From Pirellulaceae bacterium (GTDB lineage Bacteria > Planctomycetota > Planctomycetia > Pirellulales > Pirellulaceae), in NCBI GenBank assembly GCA_016784735.1, contig JADHUC010000069.1:1-42073 (forward strand): DNA of 42,073 nucleotides. The letters run 5' to 3'. The position numbers were made by a program, and so were the translations under genes. The notes under the pieces are model-generated. The model was not told the DNA's origin. It saw only the letters and a program-made list of their open reading frames with translations, and did no database searches. Each line of letters opens with the position of its first letter. The stretch's first letter is position 1. Shown piece after piece: positions 8,906-16,201 of this stretch.

Positions 8906-9688
8906 ATGGATAGACGCAGCGACCCATTCTTCGATGTGCCGAAGGAGGTCGTGTCGATAAGCAAAGGGCCGATCGAACTGCCTGCCTGCTACTACGACGC
9001 TTCCAACTACCTGGCTCTGTTCCGAGTCGACGCGGCCAAGGCTGCGGAGAAGTTGCGCGGTACTCCCGTCGAGCCGGTGCTTGTGTCCCGGAAAGCGGCG
9101 GTGGTGGCCCTCGGTTTCTATAAGTACCGCGATACCACGTTGGGGCCTTATCACGAAGTGGGTTTGGCAATCCTGGCGACGCCCGAGGACGAGCCGCGAG
9201 AATTGGCCTCCTTCAACGATCTGATGGAACCGTCTTGCCGCGAATCGTTGGGATCGTGGGTGCTGGATCTGCCCGTGACAACGCCACTGGCCGAGGCTGC
9301 CGGCTGCGAGGTGTGGGGTTATCCAAAATTCGTCGCCCAATTGCCGATTGAACTGGACGGCGACCGTTTCCACGCAGAAGTGCTGGACCCGGACGGCAAG
9401 CTGATCATGGAATTGTCCGGCCAGCGAGGCTACGCGTTGCCGGAAGAGCTTCCCGGCATGGCCCTGCTGACTTACTCGATGCGCGAGGGTCAGTTGCTGC
9501 GTACGAGGGTCGCGACCCGATCGCGCGGTCGGACCAGCGGCGGCGGGTCCATCGGGCTTGTGATCGGCGATTCACAACATCGCATGGCAAAGAACCTGCG
9601 AGATCTAGCACTGGATGGGAAAACGCCGAAGCTGTTGCAGACGACCGAGGACTTTCAGTCGCTGTTGTTCGCCGGCGAACCGGTGTAG
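8906..9688 (+). CDS. Acetoacetate decarboxylase-like protein
   Basis: A 260-aa protein of the ADC superfamily, whose founding member decarboxylates acetoacetate through a Schiff base on a lysine. The signature EVWGYPKF places the presumed Schiff-base lysine at K141. In the clostridial enzyme the next residue is also lysine and lowers the pKa of its neighbour; here it is Phe, so activity on acetoacetate is uncertain and another reaction of the superfamily is possible. The ATG at 8906 follows AGGAGG by 5 bases. It is the second gene after the alcohol dehydrogenase. Its 3' end overlaps the convergent sulfotransferase gene by 34 bp. Confidence 0.85.
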   Translation: MDRRSDPFFDVPKEVVSISKGPIELPACYYDASNYLALFRVDAAKAAEKLRGTPVEPVLVSRKAAVVALGFYKYRDTTLGPYHEVGLAILATPEDEPRELASFNDLMEPSCRESLGSWVLDLPVTTPLAEAAGCEVWGYPKFVAQLPIELDGDRFHAEVLDPDGKLIMELSGQRGYALPEELPGMALLTYSMREGQLLRTRVATRSRGRTSGGGSIGLVIGDSQHRMAKNLRDLALDGKTPKLLQTTEDFQSLLFAGEPV

Positions 9689-10800
9689 CCGTACCGCTCG
9701 TAATATGGTCTCCACCGCTGAAAAACCTCTCGCTCCAAATCGGGTGTCGGTGCATAGCGGTGCGGCCGGTAATCGGCGTGGGCGTTCGTGTAGGTTTCGA
9801 TCGCCGGTCGGACTGATTCGAATTCGCCCAGGTCGAGGCGTTCGTAGATTCCCCGCATTGTGTCGACCGTATTGCCGACAAGATCCTCGTAGCGGATGTC
9901 CAGGAATCGGCCCTGTGGGACGTGCGAGCGGGTCGTCTCCAGACGCTCGTGCATCCGGAAAAAAGTCACATACACATGTTCAGCCAGCCCCTCGAAATTC
10001 GGCTTCTGGTAGCCGTGCAGCATGTAGAGCGACTTCCACAAGCGTATCGTCGACTGGAACACGGCAAGCGGATGTCGGACCAGGTTCAGGAACCGCGCGT
10101 TGGGGAACAGCTCAAGCAGGATTGGCAAGCGAAATGTGTGCGTCGGCGACTTCAACACGATCCGGCCCGGTTTCCTGTAGTGAACTTGCTGCACAAAACG
10201 CCGCAGGGCTTTCTTCCAACGTTCGCGTTGTCGTCGGGGAATCGAATCGAGATCCAGATATTCTTGATTCTGCGGCAGTCGGTTCGGAAAGGCAATCGTC
10301 GCGTAGGGGCTTGGAATTCCCAGATTGCAGAGTGCGAATTCATCCTCCTGGGGCCGGTCCCAACCCATTTGGATACTGTCGAACTGACGGCTGGGCGGCA
10401 ACGTGAATCCGGACCAACCCTTGATAAAGCGTTCGGTAAGCAGGAAATGTTTCGGTAGGAAGCACTGGAACGTGGTCGGACAGGTGTGTCCCGGATCCAA
10501 TGCCAGCAGTTCGTGCAGCAGCGTCGTCCCCGTTCGCCAGTGACCAATGATGAAGAGGGGATCGTGTTCGAGCTGAATACGTTTGACTCGAGCACCGTAG
10601 ACTAACGCCTGGATGGCTCCCAGGCCCGTGTTTGCCATCCCGAAGGCCAGATCCACCAAACACCCGGGCCAACAGGACGGACGCACGGCAAAACGGCCGG
10701 TCATCAGGATTCGCAGGAGCGCGAAAAAATCGGCGCCGGTCCAAATTGCTGCCTGATTCCAGGGCGGCTTGCGAAAATGGTCCTCGTCGTCGGGCGGCAT
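9655..10800 (-). CDS. PAPS-dependent sulfotransferase
   Basis: A 381-aa cytoplasmic sulfotransferase that would move a sulfuryl group from PAPS to a hydroxyl or amino group. The 5'-phosphosulfate loop reads GHWRTGTTLLHEL (86-98), LKSPTH follows at 216-221, and the 3'-phosphate site has R242 and S250 in a NLVRHPLAVFQS segment. Length and motif order fit the Sulfotransfer_3 type. The start is the ATG at 10800. It overlaps the decarboxylase-like gene tail to tail and is divergent from the alpha-oxoamine synthase. The acceptor is not evident; a lipid acceptor is suggested by the neighbours only. Confidence 0.9.
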   Translation of the reverse strand: MPPDDEDHFRKPPWNQAAIWTGADFFALLRILMTGRFAVRPSCWPGCLVDLAFGMANTGLGAIQALVYGARVKRIQLEHDPLFIIGHWRTGTTLLHELLALDPGHTCPTTFQCFLPKHFLLTERFIKGWSGFTLPPSRQFDSIQMGWDRPQEDEFALCNLGIPSPYATIAFPNRLPQNQEYLDLDSIPRRQRERWKKALRRFVQQVHYRKPGRIVLKSPTHTFRLPILLELFPNARFLNLVRHPLAVFQSTIRLWKSLYMLHGYQKPNFEGLAEHVYVTFFRMHERLETTRSHVPQGRFLDIRYEDLVGNTVDTMRGIYERLDLGEFESVRPAIETYTNAHADYRPHRYAPTPDLEREVFQRWRPYYERYGYTGSPANNSD

Positions 10801-10956
10801 GATGGACTCGTCACCGAAGGAAATCTAGCAGTCAGAAGCTACGTCTCTTGCGCCGCTTAACCACCCCGTGTGGTGGTGACTTTCATTTCGTGCGACAATT
10901 ATTTTATCGACGAAGCACGCGCGGTTTGCAATGGAGGCGGCGCCAGCATAAATTAG

Positions 10957-11085
10957 TTGGACAGCGCCACTTTGGCATTCCATAGCAACCCGAAGCGTAA
11001 GCGAGGAAACGCGTTGCGGCAAATTCCTCGCTTACGCGTCGGGTTACGAAGGCCAAGGGCTTCGCGATAAGGTGTCGCTGTCCAA
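10957..11085. repeat. Nested inverted repeats in a divergent promoter region
   Basis: The outer pair, TTGGACAGCGCCAC at 10957-10970 and its near complement at 11072-11085, flanks an inner pair at 10987-11008 and 11024-11045 that matches at 21 of 22 bases (AAGCGTAAGCGAGGAA core). The element sits in the 398-bp divergent gap between the sulfotransferase (start 10800) and the alpha-oxoamine synthase (start 11199). I see no gene in the rest of that gap. Confidence 0.8.
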
Positions 11086-11198
11086 ATAGACAACATTGAT
11101 GCAGTATCCTCGCTGCAGCTTTGAGACTCACCGATGAATAGAATCAGCGGGCAAGTAGGCTGCTTGCCGGGCGAGGAAGACGGACGAGGGAATCTCCG

Positions 11199-12545
11199 AT
11201 GAGCACAACGAACGAGACGCGCCACTCCAAGATAGCGGCACCGCGCACCGTTGAAGCGTCGCGCGATCAGCAGCGCGTGGCCAAGAGCCTCTGGCCAGTC
11301 AGTGCGGCGCCCAATGGGAAAGCGGCGATTGAGCAGTTGAAGGACCGACTGAGGGAGGATCGCGTAACGCGACTGGCCCTCATGTTCCTGGACAGGTACG
11401 AAGGCATCCATCTGAAGGATACCGTGGTCGACTGGATGGACGACCAGCGGCGCTTACGCATGTGCGGCAAGACCGCCATCAACTTTGGCTGCGACAGTCT
11501 TCTCGGGCTGGACCGGGACCCACGAGTGCAACAGGCACTGGTCGATTCGCTCGAAGAGTGGGGCCTCCATAACGGAGCTTCACGTGCTTTTCACAACGCG
11601 GCCCTTTGCGAGGAGGCTGAACATCGTCTGGCCAGATGGCTGAACGTCGAAGATACGTTGATCTATCCCAGTGTCACGCTGGCCAACGTGGGCTTGCTGC
11701 CTGCCTTGGCGGGCAAGGGGGACCTGTTGGTTGTCGACCGGCAGTCTCACGACACACTTTGGCAGGGTGCCAAGATAGCAGCGCAGGAAGGAGCCACGCT
11801 TAAGGAATTGAATCCCTGCACTGGCGAAGCGCTTCGCAAGATTCTCGAAAGCGAAGACTACGAAGCCTGTGTCGTCGCGGTCGACGGCGTCTACAGTATG
11901 ACCGGCGACATTCCGCCTTTGGACGAGTTGGACAGAGTGACGCGCGAGTTTGGCGGCATTCTGTATGTGGACGATGCGCACGGGACCGCCGTGGTCGGCC
12001 CGCACGGACGAGGCGCCACCGCCATGATGCTTGGTTCGCTGACCAATGTCTTGATGGTCGGGTCTCTGTCGAAGGCATTCTCCTGCCTGGGGGCGTTCGT
12101 CACTTGCGACAGGCCGTTGAAGAGGATGCTCAAGATACGCTCCAGCACTTTCGTTTTCGGTGGTCCCGTACCGCCCCCTTACCTGGCCGCCATTATTCGG
12201 GTTTGCGATTTGATCGAATCGCCGGAATTCGACGAGATCCTCGGGCGGTTGCGAAGTCGGGTCCGGCAGTTGACGGACGGAATTCGATCGATCGGCTTGA
12301 AAATGACGGGAGGCAAATCGGCGGTCATTTCCGTCACTGTGGGAGATATCGAACAGACGTTGAAGGCGGGCAAATGGCTGTTTGACCGAGGGTTCTATGT
12401 CCAGTCCGCCACTTACCCGGCGGTTCCTTTGATGGGCGGCATTCTGCGAGTTCAAGTCAACGCAATTCACTCGGTCGAGGCGATTGACCGTCTGCTCGAC
12501 GCCCTGGAGGGCTTGAAGACCGCGTTTCAGTTACCGACCGTTTGA
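11199..12545 (+). CDS. Alpha-oxoamine synthase family PLP enzyme
   Basis: A 448-aa PLP-dependent acyltransferase of the family that includes serine palmitoyltransferase, KBL, 8-amino-7-oxononanoate synthase and 5-aminolevulinate synthase. These enzymes condense an amino acid with an acyl thioester and release CO2. The PLP lysine is K292 in GSLSKAFS. The pyridine-contacting Asp and its neighbours lie in VDDAHG (257-262), and a VDGVYSMTGD segment matches the family's SMDGD region. It is about 50 residues longer than usual, mostly at the N-terminus. The ATG at 11199 follows a GAGGGA sequence. The exporter gene starts 21 bp downstream, which favours a lipid or amino-ketone product over biotin or haem synthesis. 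Exact substrate is not resolvable. Confidence 0.9.
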   Translation: MSTTNETRHSKIAAPRTVEASRDQQRVAKSLWPVSAAPNGKAAIEQLKDRLREDRVTRLALMFLDRYEGIHLKDTVVDWMDDQRRLRMCGKTAINFGCDSLLGLDRDPRVQQALVDSLEEWGLHNGASRAFHNAALCEEAEHRLARWLNVEDTLIYPSVTLANVGLLPALAGKGDLLVVDRQSHDTLWQGAKIAAQEGATLKELNPCTGEALRKILESEDYEACVVAVDGVYSMTGDIPPLDELDRVTREFGGILYVDDAHGTAVVGPHGRGATAMMLGSLTNVLMVGSLSKAFSCLGAFVTCDRPLKRMLKIRSSTFVFGGPVPPPYLAAIIRVCDLIESPEFDEILGRLRSRVRQLTDGIRSIGLKMTGGKSAVISVTVGDIEQTLKAGKWLFDRGFYVQSATYPAVPLMGGILRVQVNAIHSVEAIDRLLDALEGLKTAFQLPTV

Positions 12546-12566
12546 CCGGCCGGGGAATCTCCCCAT

Positions 12567-14885
12567 ATGACAAAAGACTTCCATCGCCGCCATGCTACGG
12601 CGCTGTTGCTTGCTGCGGTGGTGTGCCTGCCGGCGATCGTTTGGGGAACGATCGGCGCGTACAAGCGTACCGATAACAGCATCGACCAATGGCTGCCCAA
12701 GAACTGTGAGGCCACCGATGTGTACTATCGGTTCCGCCGGCTGTTCGGCTCGGACGAGACGGTTCTCGTCAGTTGGGAAGGATGTACGTTGGGCGACGAT
12801 CGTCTGGAGCGGTTCGCGCGGGCCTTGGAAGGAACGGGCGACGATGCGGAGGTTTTTCAGCAGTCACATCTTATCGAGCACGTGACGACGGGCCAGCGTG
12901 TTTACGAACAACTGGATTCATCGTCGTTCGGGATCTCGGAGGACCTGGCGCTTCGCCGACTGCAGAGCGTTCTGATCGGTCCGGACCAGCAGACCACCTG
13001 CGCCGTGGTGACCTTGGCCACCGACAGTTCCAGCGAGCGCGCCGCCGCGGTCGCCGCGATACGGCGAATCGCTGTCGAGCACTGCGGCGTCCCTTCCGAT
13101 GACTTGCGGCTGACCGGAGATGCCGTGATCAGCGTCGGTATCGACACGGAAGGGGATCGGGCGGTCAGTCAACTGATGTGGTATTCGGCTGTGCTGGCCT
13201 TGATCGTCGCTTGGCTCTGCCTGCGGAGCGTCAAGCTGGCGATCCTCGTCTTTGTGTTGTCACAGTATTGCCAGGCCGCCAGCGAAGCGATCGTCTACTA
13301 CACCGGTGGCTCGATGAATCTGCTGGTAGTGATGGTGCCGGTGCTGGTCTACGTCTTGGCCGTATCGGCAAGCGTTCATCTGTTTAACTACTACCGCGAC
13401 GCTGTGCTGAGTTACGGACCGATTAGGGCACCACGAGAGGCACTTCGGGCAGGCTGGCAGCCGTGTTTGATCGCGGCGATTACGACCTCGCTGGGATTGG
13501 CTTCGTTGTGCGTCAGTCACGTTATGCCCGTGAAGACTTTCGGCATCTACGGGGCAGCGGGCGTCTTGATCAGCTTTGGTGTGTTGGTATTGCTACTGCC
13601 CGCAGCAACTGTGAAGTTCCCGGTCGTGCCACGTTCCCGATCGCCAATTCCTTTGCGCGAGAGAAACCCGGCTTCTCGGAAAAAGCCGGGTTTCTTCGCG
13701 CCGGTTGCCGACAGCGTGATTCGCCGACCCTGGCTGGTTATCGTTCCGTTTGCGGTGGCTTTCGCCGTGTTGGCTGTGGGGCTGGCAAAAATTCGGACGT
13801 CTGTCCAGCCGGTACGCTTTCTTCCGCCGGACAGTCGCTGGATTACCGACATGTACTGGTACAGCCAGCACGTAGGACCTCTGGCCTCGGCGGAAATCGT
13901 TATCGGTCTCAGCGACGACTGCGGATTGGAATTTGCCGACCGGATGCGAGTTGTCCGCGACGTTCAAATACGCGTCGCACAATTGGATCGTGTCGAGGGG
14001 GCCGTTTCTTGCGCCTCGTTTGCCCCAAAACTGGGACCGTTCCGCGGCAGATCGGCCGCGCCGGGCCGATACGTCCGTCGCTTTGTGGCAGACCGGTTGC
14101 TGCTGGAACACCGCAACGAATTCATCGAAGGACGCTATCTGGCCGAGGATGGGGATTGGGAAATGTGGCGAATCGAGGCGCGCGTGTCCAAATTCACCGA
14201 TCTGGACTACGAAGCGTTCGTCCAGCAGCTAGATGCGGAGATTCGACCTGTCTTGACCGCCGCAGGAATCCCGCCCGGGGCAGCCCACGTGACGTACACG
14301 GGCGGCGTGCCCCTGGTCTTCGCCGCTCAACAAGAGCTGTTCGACGCCTTGTTTGTCAGCTTTACGTTGGCTGTAGGCCTGGTCGCTATCGTAATGACGC
14401 TGGTCTTGCGAAGTCTGTCGGCGGGGCTAATGGCAATGATCCCAAACGTGTTCCCGGCGTTGGCAACGTTCGGCGTGATGGGTTGGATGGGAGCCGTGGT
14501 GGACGTGGGTGCCATGATGACGGCGAGCATCGGGTTGGGAATTGCCGTGGACGACACGCTGCACTTTCTCACTTGGTATCGCCGAGCCTCAAGAGACGGG
14601 GCCAGCAGGCAGGAGGCAATTCGCACGGCGTACGGCCGCTGCGCGCCTGCCATGCTCCATACGACCCTGATCGCGGGTCTGGCCTTGTTCGTCTTCTTCT
14701 TCAGTTCCTTTCAACCGGTGTCGCAATTCGGCCTTCTGCTATTCATGTTGCTGGTCGCGGCGTTGGTGGGTGACTTACTGCTACTGCCCGCGTTGTTGGC
14801 CACAAGGTTGGGCGACTTTTTCCGCCGCGGGACGCAAATCAAGCATAAGACTGCAACGTCCCCTTCCGACGAATGTCCAGCGTAG
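12567..14885 (+). CDS. MMPL/RND-superfamily exporter
   Basis: A 772-aa inner-membrane transporter with the duplicated RND layout. A first transmembrane helix (about 10-30) is followed by an outer loop of about 170 residues, five to six helices (205-355), another first helix (about 390-410), a second large loop, and a final helix bundle (590-755). The helix motif GIAVDDTLHFLTWYRR is typical of MMPL-type proton-driven carriers, which often move lipids or hopanoids. It starts 21 bp after the alpha-oxoamine synthase, so product export is likely. A palindrome at 13662-13695 lies inside the gene, in the cytoplasmic linker between the two halves, and is translated in frame. The 3' end overlaps the convergent amidinotransferase by 47 bp. 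Confidence 0.9.
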   Translation: MTKDFHRRHATALLLAAVVCLPAIVWGTIGAYKRTDNSIDQWLPKNCEATDVYYRFRRLFGSDETVLVSWEGCTLGDDRLERFARALEGTGDDAEVFQQSHLIEHVTTGQRVYEQLDSSSFGISEDLALRRLQSVLIGPDQQTTCAVVTLATDSSSERAAAVAAIRRIAVEHCGVPSDDLRLTGDAVISVGIDTEGDRAVSQLMWYSAVLALIVAWLCLRSVKLAILVFVLSQYCQAASEAIVYYTGGSMNLLVVMVPVLVYVLAVSASVHLFNYYRDAVLSYGPIRAPREALRAGWQPCLIAAITTSLGLASLCVSHVMPVKTFGIYGAAGVLISFGVLVLLLPAATVKFPVVPRSRSPIPLRERNPASRKKPGFFAPVADSVIRRPWLVIVPFAVAFAVLAVGLAKIRTSVQPVRFLPPDSRWITDMYWYSQHVGPLASAEIVIGLSDDCGLEFADRMRVVRDVQIRVAQLDRVEGAVSCASFAPKLGPFRGRSAAPGRYVRRFVADRLLLEHRNEFIEGRYLAEDGDWEMWRIEARVSKFTDLDYEAFVQQLDAEIRPVLTAAGIPPGAAHVTYTGGVPLVFAAQQELFDALFVSFTLAVGLVAIVMTLVLRSLSAGLMAMIPNVFPALATFGVMGWMGAVVDVGAMMTASIGLGIAVDDTLHFLTWYRRASRDGASRQEAIRTAYGRCAPAMLHTTLIAGLALFVFFFSSFQPVSQFGLLLFMLLVAALVGDLLLLPALLATRLGDFFRRGTQIKHKTATSPSDECPA
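13662..13695. repeat. In-frame palindrome inside the exporter gene
   Basis: Perfect 13-bp arms AGAAACCCGGCTT and its complement lie at 13662-13674 and 13683-13695 with an 8-base loop. Exactly the same arms occur in the intergenic palindrome at 41448-41480. Here the element is read through as NPASRKKPGFF near residues 368-378 of the exporter, between its two RND halves. Confidence 0.85.
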
Positions 14886-15963
14886 CACAGTGAAACGAGC
14901 CCAAGAAGGGATAGTAGTTTTCGAACGGGCACGGAATGGGCTCGAATCCCCAATCTCGAAGCGCCCGGATCATCGGTTCCTGCCGCTGTTCCACGATCAC
15001 GCGTTTCTCGTCCAGCATCAGCACATTCATGTTCGCCCACGAACTGATGAGCCGCAGTTCCTTTTGCTCGCTGAGTGCCGGCTGGGGCGCCATCAGCAGG
15101 TCCCAGTTTCGCAGGAACTCGGGCAGCTTCTGCGTATCGACCCATTCCGGATTGACCAGGATCTTTCCGGGCGCCAAAGGCATCAGCGTCGTGTCGATGT
15201 GCATGGCCTGAGGGCTCCGCGATTGGATCACGTGAATACGGTATTGGTCGCCCAGATGTCGCCCGAGCCACAGGATACCCATTCCGTTGGTAACATGGCT
15301 CTTCTGGCCGATGATATCGGTGCCACACCGAACGAAATCGGCTGCGTCAAAGGTTGGCTCGAACTCTGCGACGACGTACTTCATCTCCTCGTCGCCGTAC
15401 TGGGACGGCTGGAAGTCGTCGTGGTACTGGTCGTCGGTGAGTTGGGGCTTGGGAGCCGCGACCCACTTGGCCCCTTGCCTGAAGTACTCCGTGAACAACG
15501 ACCGATAGGCCCACGCCTCGAAGTATCGGCTTCGGTCGGCCATCGGGGTCTCGATGATTTCGTTTCCGACGACCAGAAACGGATCACGCGGATTCGTGGC
15601 GCTCGAACCACAAGGAACCTTCCAGGCCGGCGTACGAAACGGAGTCTCGTAGTCGACGATATCCGGACGCCGAACGGTGATTCCTTCGGACTCCAAAATG
15701 TGAATGAACTGGTCCAGGTCCTCTTGAGCGGCCTCGATCATTTCGGTCGGATACGGTACGCCGCCAAGTGCCAGAATCTGATCGATCACCGGCGACTCGC
15801 TGGGTGGAAACGTATGCTTGTTGATGATCTGGGCATCGGGAAGCATGGCGTGTTCCAGACGCCCGACAATCACCTCCTCAAGCGGATCCCACTCGTTGTA
15901 CGAGTTGACGGGGCAGACCTGGGTTTCTTCGGCAGCTTGCATGTAGGAGTCCTTCATTGGCAT
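14839..15963 (-). CDS. Glycine amidinotransferase (AGAT) family protein
   Basis: A 374-aa amidinotransferase. The family moves the amidino group of arginine to an amine such as glycine, giving guanidino compounds. Three signature regions match the animal enzyme closely: FDAADFVR with the catalytic Asp, a QAMHIDTTL segment with the catalytic His, and GSFHCATLDIRR with the nucleophilic Cys at about residue 359, followed by KGTLQSY at the C-terminus. The start is taken as the ATG at 15963; an ATG six bases further in, at 15957, is equally possible, and neither has a clear ribosome-binding site. Related enzymes act in creatine and guanidino-toxin pathways. Whether the acceptor is free glycine or the amine of a larger product from the adjacent genes is open. 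Confidence 0.92.
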   Translation of the reverse strand: MPMKDSYMQAAEETQVCPVNSYNEWDPLEEVIVGRLEHAMLPDAQIINKHTFPPSESPVIDQILALGGVPYPTEMIEAAQEDLDQFIHILESEGITVRRPDIVDYETPFRTPAWKVPCGSSATNPRDPFLVVGNEIIETPMADRSRYFEAWAYRSLFTEYFRQGAKWVAAPKPQLTDDQYHDDFQPSQYGDEEMKYVVAEFEPTFDAADFVRCGTDIIGQKSHVTNGMGILWLGRHLGDQYRIHVIQSRSPQAMHIDTTLMPLAPGKILVNPEWVDTQKLPEFLRNWDLLMAPQPALSEQKELRLISSWANMNVLMLDEKRVIVEQRQEPMIRALRDWGFEPIPCPFENYYPFLGSFHCATLDIRRKGTLQSYA

Positions 15964-16201
15964 GTCGAGTCTGAAAAAGCGACCGGCTCTGGCAGATGGT
16001 ACCACGGTTCATACCGCGATATCTAGGGACCCAAGCCATGGATGGCGTTAGTCGATACGTATCCATCGTGTTCGCCAAGCAACGAATTACGATCTATCCC
16101 GCCGTCTCCCGGCCAAGTCCACGCGCACCGTCACGCCTTCCTGGAAGAGCATCCAGAGCAATCTACCAATTATGGATCACGTGCTCCAGTTCATGCCATG
16201 G

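Noticed and set aside
13463..14773. 436-codon frame overlapping the exporter on the same strand
   Set aside because: Arg/Gly-rich out-of-frame translation with no membrane segments, while the exporter frame has the full RND pattern.
14770..16026. 418-codon plus-strand frame opposite the amidinotransferase
   Set aside because: It has no family motif, and the minus-strand frame carries all catalytic signatures of a known enzyme; it is a shadow frame.
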